Of a stretch of 64,000 nucleotides of DNA, positions 1-10,982 are shown in pieces. The notes under the pieces were generated by a model, which saw only the letters and a list, made by a program, of their open reading frames with translations, was not told the DNA's origin and ran no database searches. Every line of letters starts with the position of its first letter. Positions within the stretch are counted from its first letter, which is position 1. The stretch is from Acanthosoma haemorrhoidale. Lineage: Eukaryota > Arthropoda > Insecta > Hemiptera > Acanthosomatidae. The position numbers and the translations under genes were made by a program. The stretch spans positions 114,449,866 to 114,513,865 of the forward strand of contig OV884011.1 of NCBI GenBank assembly GCA_930367205.1, given 5' to 3'.

Positions 1-701
1 CTAGTAACAGCTAATGCGAGCGTCACCCTGAACGCCATGAAAAAGGTACGTGCCATCAACCACGTCATAGTTCGTGTAGTGACGTTCAAGGAACAGAGAG
101 GCGCCCCTCAATGCTTTAGATGTCAAGAGTTCGGCCACACAAAGAACCACTGCGGCAAGAAAACTAAATGTGTTAGATGTGCAGAACCTACGAGGTGGCG
201 CTGTGCCCCAGGAACGAGACGGCCCCGCTAAAGTGTTCGAACTGCGGCGAGGCACATCCCGCCTCGTACAGAGGCTGTGAGGAAAGGAAGATGCTCCTAG
301 CCAGAGTGAGACCGGCCCCCAACAGAGTGCAGCCCCAGCAGAAGAGGAGCCGCCAAGACGTGCCACTCACGAGGCCTGCTCCACCGCCATCTATACCAGC
401 CTGGCAGAACCCGCTCTTCAAGCTCTTCCAAGCCAGAGATGAAGAAACGGCTCATCCTTCGAAGTCGAGAGCAGCCCCCTCCACGTCGAGAGCTGCCCCC
501 TCCACGTCGAAAACTGCCCCCAGAACTTCGCAGGACACTCCAGAAAATAACAATTGTGAGTACCTAGATCCTAGGCTAAAGTTTCTTACAAACGACCAGC
601 GTCAAGACCTTGAACGCGGACCGAAATGGGTAACTGCCCTAGTAGACTTATGTAGCCAAGTGCTGTTGGCTATAATATCTGGTAAACATCAACAATGGTA
701 G
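1..701 (+). pseudogene. Jockey-A ORF1, nucleic-acid-binding (gag-like) protein, 3' part with frameshift
   Basis: ORF1 proteins of Jockey elements bind element RNA and form the RNP. The open frame from the left edge carries a CX2CX4HX4C knuckle (C-F-R-C, then G-H, then H-C) at about 111-155 and a second C-V-R-C pair at about 169-180. The downstream frame, open to the stop at 699-701, carries the next knuckle (C-S-N-C-G, then H-P-A-S-Y-R-G-C), which is the usual Jockey ORF1 ending. The two parts lie in different frames, so a one-base indel near 185-200 breaks the gene. The C-terminal tail is low-complexity Ser/Pro/Ala with a three-unit 21-bp repeat. Its stop overlaps the start of ORF2. Confidence 0.85.
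465..527 (+). repeat. 21-bp in-frame tandem repeat in ORF1 tail, three units
   Basis: Units 465-485, 486-506 and 507-527 each begin TCGA(G/A)A and encode a seven-residue Ser/Ala/Pro/Thr motif. The third unit is the most diverged. The 21-bp period keeps the frame. It lies in the linker between the knuckles and the ORF1 stop. Confidence 0.8.
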
Positions 702-3330
702 ATTACCAAGTTTTAAATTTTAACGTTGATGGTCTCCTGACCAAAATAGATGAGGTAGAAGTGCTGCTAGCGCTCTACCGACCAGAAATTGTAGTTTTGA
801 CAGACACTAGGGTATCTGCACAATCGTTCCACATTAAAGGTTATTCAACTGCCATTGAAAGGGTTAACGGTTACGGAGGTGTTTTAATTGCTATACGCCT
901 TGGTATCAATTGGAAGAAAGTGGCTTCACCACTGGCTACAACTGATCCCAAGCTTCACCATTTGACAGTTAAGGTAAATTTGGGGAGACCCATTTACCTT
1001 ACCGCCCTGTACAGAACACCGTACGCGTCTCTACAGCAGTACTCAGCCTTGCTACACGCATGTGCGCAGAGATCTAACCACTGGGTGGTGGGAGATCTCA
1101 ACGCAAAACATACCATGTGGTATAACACCGTAACAAACAAGGCTGGGAGACTCCTGTTGAGAACGCCGTTTACGGTCGTTCACCCCCAGACTTTCACTTT
1201 TCGACGTAGAGGTAACCCACAAGATACCTCGACGATTGACTTACTACTGACAAAACAACCCCACCGTATAACTAGTTGCACCACCCTTGACTTCATTACC
1301 TCTGACCACAGGCCAGTACTGTATGCGGTGGATGGTAAAGTGGCGACCCCTCGCCCCACGAGATACGACTACCGTCGTGCCGACTGGGATCTGTACCGGT
1401 CGCAAATTTACCATAACCTGCATACGGGGCCAGTTCTCCTCACAAAAGAGGAAGTAGATCTTCAACTAACTATCACAACTGATGTGATCATAGACGCAGC
1501 AAACACTGCGATCCCGAAGTACACTCCCATGCCACCGTCTCTGCGACCACCTCCAGACCACATTTTAAAAATTATTGCCTTGCGCCATACTTGGAAGAAT
1601 AGATTGTACAGGAAGAGAGATCAGCAAGCCAAGGTCGTTGTGAATTCTCTCACAACGCCAATCCGGGGCTTGATGAAAGTCTGGAAAACAGCGCAGTGGC
1701 ATGAGAAACTTCGTAGCACTCGGGGAGATCACAGAAAGTTTTGGAAGTTGTTGAAGACTACAAAAGGCAAGACAGCCACTGTCCGTCTTCACGAAGGCGA
1801 CAATGTTCTGACTGCTGAGCAACAGGCAACAAGACTGGCCGACCATTACGCTAGGGATATTACGGCTAGGACGGGATACTACCACATGCCTCCTCCGGTA
1901 GATGCTGAACAGAACCACATGTTTGTATCACCGAAGCAGCTCAAGGCGATTCTTCGCCGGTGTCAGGGAACCGAGCACCAGGGCACGAAGGGATACAAAC
2001 AGTGCTGCTCAAACAAATGCCGAGGAGAGGGATAGTACAATTAGCAAACTTGTACAACTCTTGTATGAGATTGCGGTACTTTCCTGTCACATGGAAACAA
2101 GCCATCTTGTTCCCATTACTAAAGCCAGCCAAGAGCGGGGATCACCCAGCCCACTACCGCCCGATCAGTCTGCTACCACAGATGGGGAAAATCTTTGAGA
2201 AAATTCTTTTGAATTATCTCAAAGATTACTGCTCGGAAAACGACATCATTCCGCCAGAGCAGACTGGATTCCAATCCAGTATGAGCGCAGAGCACCCCCT
2301 TCTGAAGGTTCAGTCAGAAGTTAGTCATAACATGAATAAAAACATAGCCACGGCTATGATTTCCATTGATTGCACCCAAGCATTCGACTCGGTGTCTCAC
2401 GGGACACTGTGTCAAATGCTCTGTGACCGGGAATGCCCGGAACAACTGTATTCAATTCTGGCTAGCTTCCTGAAAAACAGATCGCTGCGGGTGTGGGTGG
2501 GTGATAGCTTCTTTGAAGCAGTGCCACTGACCTGTGGAGTACCCCCAGGCGCCGTCTTATCCCCTGTACTATTCAACGTATACACATCTGAGATTGTTGG
2601 AGCCCGGTACAAAAATACCACAGTTACTGCTTTCGCAGATGACATAGCGGTGTACAGTAGCAGCATGAGTGCCAAGGTAGCTCTAAGACAGGCTGAAGCA
2701 GCCTGTAACCAGATCAGTGAGAGATTGGGGAGACTCAATATCTCTGTAAACGCGGGTAAGACTGACTGTGTAATTTTCTCTTTTCAAAAGGGAAAAAGCC
2801 CGCTCCCTACTAGTTACATAGTAGGAACGGAGGAAAATTCACCAGCCAACAACCTAGTATATCTGGGAATTAAAATGGACAGACACCTCCATTTTAGTAA
2901 CATTTTTGCGAAGAAGTTGAAGCATACACGCATGAAGTCTTACCGGCTTACGCACTTATTGACTTCCCCCAATCTATCACTACGTCTCAAGCTACTGATT
3001 TACAAGAGCATACTCAGGCCTACTCTGCTGTATGGTGCACCGCTATTTCGGTATCTGACGTATAAGACAGCTAAGAAACTCCAACAATTCCAAAACGGTA
3101 TACTGATGAAAGTGGCCAGAGGTACTTCATTCGAGCAGCGACGGAACAGTGAGCTGCATGAGATATTTGAGCTGCCTACGGTGGATGAATTCATCCAGCG
3201 TAGACATATCAAATTTTTCGACTCATTACAATATCTAACAAACCCGGTGTTTAACACTATAACCCCTCTCCGTTCCCCCATCGATGGCAGGACGCTGTCG
3301 CGGCTGGAACACTCTAGTCCTAGGTTCTAG
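695..3330 (+). pseudogene. Jockey-A ORF2, endonuclease plus reverse transcriptase, one frameshift
   Basis: The enzyme would nick the target and prime reverse transcription there. The ATG at 695 overlaps the ORF1 stop. The N-terminal APE-type endonuclease shows N-F-N-V-D-G (residues 8-13), G-D-L-N-A-K (about 132-137), S-T-I-D and S-D-H-R-P (about 202-206). The position that is usually Glu in motif 2 reads T-D-T. The first frame runs to 2035. From about 1965 the coding sense continues in the next frame (open 1960-3330), beginning with A-P-G-H-E-G-I, then Y-R-P-I-S-L-L, the S-I-D-C-T-Q-A-F-D motif, G-V-P-P-G-A-V-L-S-P and the catalytic F-A-D-D near 2632-2643. It then has a thumb with Y-L-G-I and stops at 3328-3330. 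There is no RNase H. Apart from one frameshift and the E-to-D change it is well preserved, so it is fairly young. Confidence 0.92.
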
Positions 3331-3390
3331 GTAGAGATTTAGTTTGTTTTGTTCCTAGTGTTTAGTGTTTGGTGTCGGTGACAAAAAGAA

Positions 3391-3496
3391 GGTGAGCCTC
3401 ATCACCTAGTGTGAATATAAGACTGAGTACTATTAACATCAAAAAATTTATTGTATTATGCACTCCTCCAAATGCATTTAAATGCAGGAAGAGGAG
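3391..3496 (+). other. Structured 3' UTR of Jockey-A, two stem-loops
   Basis: Stem-loop 1 is GGTGA (3391-3395) with TCACC (3402-3406). Stem-loop 2 has outer arms CTCCTC (3463-3468) and GAGGAG (3491-3496) around a perfect 14-bp palindrome, TGCATTTAAATGCA (3473-3486). Both hairpins recur in the second copy at 45101-45212 although the loop sequence differs. In some LINEs a 3' hairpin is the RT recognition site; that role here is inference. Confidence 0.6.
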
Positions 3497-3581
3497 AAAT
3501 TTTTAAGTCGATTATTATTTTGTTATTTTTCTTTTGTACACTGTATTTGAGATTTGAAATAAAAAAAAAAAAAAAAAAAAA

Positions 3582-4127
3582 CTGTTAATTATTCTATTCT
3601 GGCAACTACTGGCTCGTAGCTACCCCGCTTGAACTCTGAAAACCTGACTGCTTCTTTATGAAAAACCTCTGCATCTCTTCTCTCCTAACCTTGCTTTAGT
3701 CCGGCGTCGTCAGACCCCCCCCCCCACACCTTCCTAGTGGGAGTCTCTGCCTTCGTCTCGCTAAAACTAGCACCTCGTTGGGAGAGACTTCTCCCTCGTG
3801 GACGACGGTTGCCGTGGCCCTGCAAATTTTCCTAGCAGCCCTCCTGCTGCAATCCAGTCTGCCTCTTCTCTCCGATTCACACTCGCCTTTCGGATCCGGA
3901 CGGTTTTCTCCTACCATCAGATACCGAATGTGAATTCGTGGTAATTTCAAGACCACATAAACTACCTATAAACCTACCCTGTACCTCTTCTCCTGAACAT
4001 AGTGCACTGTCTGGGCAGATACCTATCAAAAAATGTAGTCAGATAGTAACACCTTCATGAAACGATTGTCCAGGTTATAAACTCAAACAACCCTCACTTG
4101 TCACCAGGGCTAGGGTACGACTCGACA
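3582..4127 (+). mobile_element. 3' half (R/U5-like) of an LTR, host of the Jockey-A insertion
   Basis: The sequence right after the Jockey-A tail (CTGTTAATT...) aligns with the stretch starting near 54315 in the complete LTR at 53954-54560, then shares the conserved CTGAACATAGTGCA block and the ending. The last bases (ACGACTCGACA, to 4127) match the LTR terminus ACGTCCCGACA with about 20 bp missing just before it. A middle block (about 3690-3950, including 'TTCACACTCGCC' and 'GAATTCGTGGT') is shared with the copies at 45.5-45.8 kb, 21.2 kb and 31.2 kb. The U3 side lies left of the window. Confidence 0.7.
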
Positions 4128-5349
4128 CCAACTAATTAATTAATTACCTGTTTTATGAAAATATTTTCTTTTATTTGTTTGTAATATCAAGTGGAACCTC
4201 AATGTAAAATTTCATTTTTCTAGCAAGAAATGGGGGTACATAAAGACGTGGAAAGACGGACAGGCACAAGTGAAAGGTTTTATTTTCCGGTGCCTACAAC
4301 AAAAAAAAGAAAATAAACACTTAGCGTATTTAATTTTTTTTTAACTTCTTCACTGGGATGTAACTTTATTTTTTGTAACTCTCGATCTTTTCTAGGTGTG
4401 TTCTTTTATTTCGTTCTATGGTCGTAGAGGCTTCGTCAAAGAATTATGCCAGAACTAGGACAAAATAGAAGGAAAAAATGAGTACTATTAAAAAATATGG
4501 CTAAATAATGAGTAAAACGTTAAAAGGATAAGTAATTCCGTTTATAAAAATAGTGGAGGTCAAGCCAAATGAACAATGAGGCAGCAAATGTATTATTTAG
4601 TGGGTTTTATATCCAATAAAATATAAAAAAAAGTCAATTATTAAAACATGAGTAAATTTAATAAAACTAAAAATATTGGGCGCTTAGGAGCAAGGTTACC
4701 CACCAATAGGTAGCCACTGGCCTACATGAGTATTGTGAGGTGTTTTATTTTTTGAGGTACGTCTTTATATAATTTTACTAGTCGTTATTATTAGTAGTTG
4801 ACATCGGTATTAGCATAAAATCGATAATTTCGGTCACAATAGATACATTTCATGAAATGTGTTTGTTCCTCTTAAACAGAGGTTATCTGTGAGAAGTTAA
4901 GAGTTTGGTTATGCAATGGTGCCAGTCAATCTGGATAGTCGTTTAGCTTCTTAGGCTATGTAGTTATTTCTGTTACAATAAGTGTTCATTTCTTGGATTT
5001 GATATTTGTTAGATCTTTCAGCATGGCTGATAAACATTTGAGCTGGTATGTATTCTCAATCTTACGTTTTTGCTTTTCTTTTGATCTATTCTCGGGTCAA
5101 ATTCTTCACAAGCGTAATTATTGATTACACTACATCGCGTACTTACAACTGTTAGTTTCGAAAATATTTCCTTGATTTGGAATGGATGTTCTTAGACGTT
5201 AACTTAGCATGCTCGTCAGTGATAAAAACCAGGTTGTAAATACTGTTTCCCAATTAATTTCTAGTAGTATCATATGGCTTAACACTATTAATATGTCTTA
5301 AAACAAGAGAGACGGGCTGTCGAAAAATTAATCAACCTTTTCCGATCAA
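4128..5349. other. AT-rich DNA, no feature recognised
   Basis: No open frame of note, no terminal repeats and no splice-bounded coding segment seen on either strand. TAAT repeats occur at about 4132-4145. Confidence 0.6.
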
Positions 5350-6425
5350 AGTAGTAATGCCCTTATTCATCAAATAATAGCACTAATTAGGCTTGGTGAT
5401 GCTACTGCGAATATATTTTCCGGCATAATAAATAGAATGTCTGTGCTACCATAAATAGATTTGATCGTATGAGAAAACGCTTTTCGATTTTATGATATTA
5501 GCTGTGATCAGATAAATTCTATTGCTGATCCATAGCATCTAAGCTATGTGAACATGATGTATCACAATTCGAATTTTACGCTATTAAATTACATGAAGAT
5601 CTTTATCATTGTACAGTTCACTAAGAAATTTACAATTTCGTGTTTCTTAAAATTACTTCATTTTTAACTAATTACTTTTTCATCAAAAAAATTGTTTACT
5701 GCGTTCTTAGAAAATTATTTCTAATTCAAATATTTGGTAATCAAACATAGTGTCCTCAATTGTATAAATGATTAACAAACTGTCAACACGAATACTATAA
5801 TCTTGGTTTATTGTATTTATTGAATCAAATAAAACAAAATCATGGCTCGTTTCGTTGGTATGCAGGTCGAGGGTTTTGTTTTAATGATTTATGCATTGGT
5901 CTGCTTACCAAAAAAATGTTGATAGTTTAAAATTTTATTACACTCCTTACCCATCAAATAGCAACTGCTACTGCAAATATATTCCCAATAAAATTATATT
6001 AGCAATGATAGATAATTTCTATTACTGATTAATGGCATATTATGTGAACATGGTGTATCACAATACGAATTTTGAATATCGAATACGCAATTAAATTATG
6101 TGAAGATCTTGCTCATTGTACAGTTCACGAAGAAATTCACTGTTTCGTGTTTCTTAAAATTACTCCATTTTTAACTAATTACTTTTTTATCATAAAAAAT
6201 CGTTTACTGCATTCTTAGAAAATTATTTCTAATTCAAATATTTGAAGTTCTCGATTGTGTAAACGATTGACAAAATGTCAACGCGAATATTATAATCTTG
6301 GTTTATTGTATGTAAAAAAGTATAGCTCGTTGGTATGCCGGTCGTGGGTTTTGTTTTAATGATGTATGAAATGGTTTGTATACCAACAAAATATTGATGG
6401 CTTTAATTTGTATTATACTCGTTAG
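5350..6425 (+). repeat. Diverged tandem duplication, unit about 584 bp
   Basis: Two head-to-tail units: CATCAAATA at 5368 and again at 5952. Many long shared blocks follow in the same order, for example GTTTCTTAAAATTACT, TTTTTAACTAATTACTTTTT, CTTAGAAAATTATTTCTAAT and ATAATCTTGGTTTATTGTAT. Small indels shorten the second unit. No open frame is conserved between the units, so this is noncoding, perhaps part of an unrecognised repeat. Confidence 0.85.
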
Positions 6426-6700
6426 CCTTTGAGCGTATATATCTATACTTTTCAAGCGCTCAGGATAATAAAATTCGAAGATATCAACAATTTATGGTAG
6501 ACAAACCATTACTTAAATCAAAACACTATATAAAAATTTTGATTTTACAATCGGATTTACTACTATTCCGAGGAGTAAAGTATCGTAGAAGCTAAAATGT
6601 TAATAAAAAATGCATTACTTCAAATATGAAGATTGACCACTACTATCTACTATCAAGCTCTTATAAATCTTTTTGCTCTTCTGTAAAACATTGAAAATCC

Positions 6701-6941
6701 TATAAAACAGCTTTTTTGTCTTTCCACAACTGATAAGCTCTTCTTTATTGTATAGGAGCATGGATCTAAAGTAGCAGCCCTGGTTAAAAGATAAAAAGAT
6801 ACTATTGTTTTAAATGAGTGGAACATCCCACATAACCAATTGGAGATAACCGAAGATGACAGCAGCTTAGAGCTGTCAAAAGCGCTATAACAATAAAGAA
6901 GAGGTTATCAGTTCTGAAATGACAAAAAAAGCTGTTTTATA
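6701..6941. mobile_element. Foldback MITE, family 2, copy 1
   Basis: The outermost bases TATAAAACAGC (6701-6711) and GCTGTTTTATA (6931-6941) are exact reverse complements. The inverted similarity runs about 50-60 bp inward through TCTTCTTTATTGT on the left and AATAAAGAAGAGGTTATCAG on the right. It has no coding capacity. A second copy lies at 60963-61260. The right half of both copies shares CACAT(A/G)ACCAAT and AGCTTAGA(G/A)CTGTC. Confidence 0.75.
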
Positions 6942-7826
6942 ATTATACCTTCCACAATCGTGTTGTAAAAAAAATAAATTTTTTATGGAAAATGTTACGA
7001 TTATTTACCTCTAACGTACATAATTATACTTCCCCCCTTGGCTAAATAGCTATGCTAGGGTATCGACAACTTTTAACTTCTTAACTAATAATATAGGTGG
7101 CTTTAGCTATTTATATGCGCCCTAATCACCTGTAATGATTTAATTACTGCTTACCATGTAAAAATAATTATCCCTATCGTCCTTAGCTAAAATGAATATT
7201 TTAGATATAATGATGAATATTCTACATATATATTTACATTTTAAATATTCTGAGGCAATTTAAAGGTCGTAAAAAGAAAAATGAAAATGCTGAAAGCCCG
7301 TTCTAACTTACTTGAAAAACAAAGGATTGTGTACCGACCGGTTGTTTTTCAATAGTGGTGGATTGATGGTGTTATTTAGAGTGCATTCCAATTACTTATT
7401 GGCGATGATCCGGTAAACATGATCAGTTATCTAAAGAAACTTACGTCGAATGGTGCAGTCTGATCTTGAGAAAAATAACTACTACAGTGGAAAAAAATTT
7501 CCGCTTGAACCTTGATCATGATGAAACTGTAAAGCATTATTTGTAATCAGTGTATATTCTAATTAGCAATAATTGAAAGTGATCTTTCATTGGCATCAAA
7601 GGTCCTATTCTTCATGCTGTCAAAACTTCCCTTTAACTGATTTAACACAGCCGAGGGGAAGTTGAGGAGCTCCCTTCTCTTACTTGATAGATTGACTTGA
7701 TCGCTTCCGAATTCCGTACGTTGACACTGAAAACCCCGTAGATATACGTGTATTTATCACCACAAGGATGTATATCGAACAATTACATTTTATACAATCC
7801 ATGGTGAGTTTTATTATACTATCAAA
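6942..7826. other. AT-rich DNA, no feature recognised
   Basis: No coding-like segment, terminal repeat or tandem repeat seen. Confidence 0.55.
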
Positions 7827-8220
7827 GAATTTGATTCAATTCTCTCAAAAAATCTATCTGAAATAAAATTAGTGGGACAAACCTTTTTTTTTATATTTTA
7901 TATGCCTTATAACACTTTTCATAAGTTATGGTTTCATTGTCAAACTTCCAAAAACGTGTTGGGCCAGAATGGATTCTGGTAGCCTAATATTATGTAATTA
8001 CTATTTTTGTTGATAGCCATTTTGAATTTGATTCAATTCTCTCAAAAAATCTATCTGAAATAAAATTAGAGTAACAAACCTTTTTTTTTATATTTTATAT
8101 ACCTCATAACACTTTTCATAAGTTATGGTTTCATTGTCAAACTTCCAAAAACGTGTTGGGCCAGAATGGATTCTGGTAGCCTAATATTATGTAATTATTA
8201 CTATTTTTGTTGATAGCCAT
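7827..8220 (+). repeat. Recent tandem duplication, two 197-bp units
   Basis: Unit 1 is 7827-8023 and unit 2 is 8024-8220. Both start GAATTTGATTCAATTCTCTC and end TTGATAGCCAT(TT). The units differ by only a few substitutions (for example GTGGGACA against GAGTAACA) and one small ATT indel, so the duplication is young compared with the one at 5350-6425. The unit is noncoding. Confidence 0.9.
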
Positions 8221-8223
8221 CCA

Positions 8224-8981
8224 AATTTAAAAATCTTGGCATTGAATACCTTAGTTCAACCAAACCCCACTGGAAAATATTAAAAATACAAGTAATGTTG
8301 AAATTGAATAGAATTGCACGTTTACAACTTTTTGCTGCAGATTCCATACTCACCACCTCCTGAAACAAAAGCAGTACCCACCCACCATATAAGGTTTCCA
8401 AACCCAGCACCCCGAATTACTATATTCATCCAAAGCTTCTTGAATGATTAGTCCATCCCAAACTCTTACTTTTCCTGAAGGCAGTCATTTCAATCACGCT
8501 TTCGGCCAAGCTATTTCACTCAATATACGTTAACCAAAATGACTTCCCTAAAGCTCTCGACAGGATCGATTGTTCCTTCTTCTAGCCAAACTAGAAATTA
8601 GGTCATCATGTTTTGGTTTTGTCCTTTATTTCCGCTCAGCCCCAAACCGTCCTAGTCCCTAATAAATCCCTTCCTCTCCAACATCTAAACCAGTTGTGCA
8701 GCGCTCTTCCATCTCCCAAACTCTATTCTGCCGTTGCGTAGATGAACACTGAATCTAAATCCAACCCGGTTCTTACCATGCCTATTCCACTGACACCCAA
8801 ATATATCTCTCCTTCCATCTCTCAGATATATTGAATTTAAACCCTACCGTACAAATCGATCATCATTGGTTACAAACCCTATATTCACTCCCGCCGGATC
8901 TGCCTACTTTTTATATCGAGTCCATTCCTATAAATTGTCCTTATCTGTCCTCTGCCTGATCCTCCATCAATCTCAAACATA
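8224..8981 (+). pseudogene. Degenerate non-LTR reverse transcriptase C-terminus (thumb region)
   Basis: Reading from 8224 gives F-K-N-L-G-I-E-Y, close to the Y-L-G thumb motif of Jockey-type RTs, then K-L-N-R-I-A-R-L and A-D-S-I-L-T-T before a stop near 8360. Around 8477 another frame reads Q-S-F-Q-S-R-F, like the conserved Q-x-F-Q-x-R-x-L-R block nearer the C-terminus. The stretch to about 8970 is markedly C-rich on the plus strand, like the coding strand of such elements, but is too decayed to read. C-rich sequence resumes after the MITE up to about 9470, so the fossil may extend there. Confidence 0.45.
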
Positions 8982-9089
8982 CGGGTGGTCCGAAAAGTTT
9001 CCGACCTAACAAAGCTTTTATTTCACTAGCTTTTATTTATTTTATTATCATCTTCATGTTGAGGTCGGAAACTTTTCAGACCACCTGTC
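8982..9089. mobile_element. Palindromic MITE, family 1, copy 1 (mariner/Tc1-like ends)
   Basis: The left end G-GTGGTCCGAAAAGTTTCC and the right end GGAAACTTTTCAGACCACC are near-perfect inverted repeats of about 26 bp, with only about 55 bp between them. A TA dinucleotide lies on each side (8980-8981 and 9090-9091), as expected for mariner/Tc1 insertion. The second copy at 44637-44729 shares the ends and the interior. It is too short to code. Confidence 0.75.
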
Positions 9090-10982
9090 TAGAATAAAAT
9101 CATCACCCAAATCGCTAAACTTCCATCCCCTCTAATACTGTTCAACCGATCCCATCATCTCCTTCCTCGACAACCACGTAAACTTCTTGTTTCCACTTAA
9201 TCGCCTACTTTGACTACTCCTGTATTTTTACGGGGTTATTTCCTCGGGGTTTTCTTCAACTAAACTATTTCCACTAAAACACATCATTTAAACGTCCTCA
9301 AATTCAAATCCTACAACTAAAGATGACTTTTACCCTTGGTCTCACTCACTCACAAATCCCTTTCTTTCTCACTGGTCCTTCATTAACTCAATAAACCCGT
9401 CATTCTTTGTCCCAATCAGTTTCAAAATTTATCATATTTGTTTTTATATTTCTCTTTTCTCTCACGCCCATTGATACTATCTAATAATTTTAAGAGTTAC
9501 TTCAATGCGATAGTGGCTACAATATTTGATTGGCTATTTGCGCAAATCATTCACTTTTTTTCTGTTTGTTTATTCTATATTACATATTAGAAAGATTCCA
9601 ATGCCAGTATCGTATCTTCTACTGTTGTTTATGGTTTCACTGTTGCTTGTGTAAATAACATGGTTGTTTGTGGGTTTAGGTTATGTAAATAACGTCCTAT
9701 TTTGCCTTTGTATAAGTTTTTTTTCCTTTCACAGGCGCATTTAGGAAAGCCTACTGCCATTTTCAAGTCTATTCTGAGAAATATAATGCCATGTGATTTG
9801 CTACTACCAGCTGCTGACGGGCAAAGAACTGAAAGCACTTGTGAATAAGTAATAGAAAACTTGTGGAAAGAGAAAATAGGACATTATTTATTTAAAGTTT
9901 CTTAAGAGATCTACTTTCCAGATTTTCATTTCATTAAAGTTGGAGGATTTCCTCTAGTGATGAAAACATTTAAAATAATTTAGCCGTTTCGAGCTGAGTA
10001 TTCATTCCAACTTCTAAAGTGCCATCGACGACGGTCGTTAAATGGGAATTAAATTAACTTTCACACCGGATGCGTTCTTTTTAGAAAACATAAATAGCTA
10101 GAAAATTTAAAGCTTGGTTATCCCCTCACCAGGGTTAGTTGCCCTCTTCAGCATAGTTGCTGAAGTTAACTAAGCAAGCTAACAGGCCGGCATAATGGAG
10201 CAGGTATAATGAAATTAGCCTAGGCCCACTATCTCTTGGGCCGCTTGTCAACATTACCCTTCCTCAGAGACACAATCCATGGGCATCCATCAACCCTTGA
10301 GACAGGGAGGACTCATGGATATCTGAAAGAAGGTTGTCAGTGATGATTTACCTAACTTAGGGCCATTTCACTTTATAGCTGGCCAGAGACGAGCCATTAA
10401 AGTGGATTGGCCTCACTTAAAAGTTTCCCATCGTAAATAAAATCAAGTAATAAACCGTCTTATGAGAACGAAACGCTAATCAAACCGGTAATAAGCAAGT
10501 CAGGCAAGAATATATAACAACGAATTTGACTTCATCCAGTCATAAATTTGAGAGGGGAGCCATTTGTAAACAGCTTATTTTAAGTACACAGATATAAAAC
10601 AAAAGTCGAATCCAAAATCTAGTGGTCCTAATGGAGAGCTAGCTTGATCTAGTGAGAACTAGTCAGTGTCCTGGCTGTTATGATACGTAATTCGGCGGAA
10701 CTTATCGTTGGAGCATGAGCGACTCAGTTTGTTGATAATAATAGGCTGGAATAGATAGAAAGAGAACCTGCTAAGACTTTTAATCTTACTTGTGGACATC
10801 GTTTAGATGTACGTTATAGTCACCCAATGTAGATGCCCCCATTAATATTTTTGCATAAACATCTTTCTTGATAAAATGCAATTTGCTTGTAATGCATTGT
10901 TAATTGGGATGACAGAATTCATTCATAATTATGTGCAATTCACATTCATACCAACAATCATACAATACATATTTCTGCGCAG
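9090..10982. other. No gene recognised; C-rich tail then AT-rich DNA
   Basis: 9092-9470 is C-rich and may continue the RT fossil upstream. 10110-10430 is less AT-rich than its surroundings but has no open frame or repeat partner that I recognise. Nothing else is supported. Confidence 0.5.

Larger units (their letters stand above)
1..3581 (+). mobile_element. Jockey-clade non-LTR retrotransposon (Jockey-A), 5' end outside window
   Basis: A LINE read on the plus strand: the 3' part of ORF1 with zinc knuckles, an ORF2 with endonuclease then reverse transcriptase, a 3' UTR of about 230 bp, an AATAAA at 3558-3563 and a run of 21 A at 3561-3581. The two-ORF order, the CCHC knuckles in ORF1 and the absence of a recognisable RNase H domain after the RT fit the Jockey clade. 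The left end is cut by the window, so the target duplication cannot be read. The A run is followed by R/U5-like LTR sequence, so the element sits inside an older LTR. Two frameshifts, near 190 and near 1965, make this copy non-functional as it stands. Confidence 0.9.

Noticed and set aside
1565..1918. Minus-strand frame of 117 codons inside Jockey-A
   Set aside because: Antisense of ORF2, which has clear endonuclease and RT motifs on the plus strand.
3696..3956. Minus-strand frame of 86 codons, with a relative at 45509-45691
   Set aside because: Both lie in the shared LTR sequence and the frame is not maintained in the other copies.
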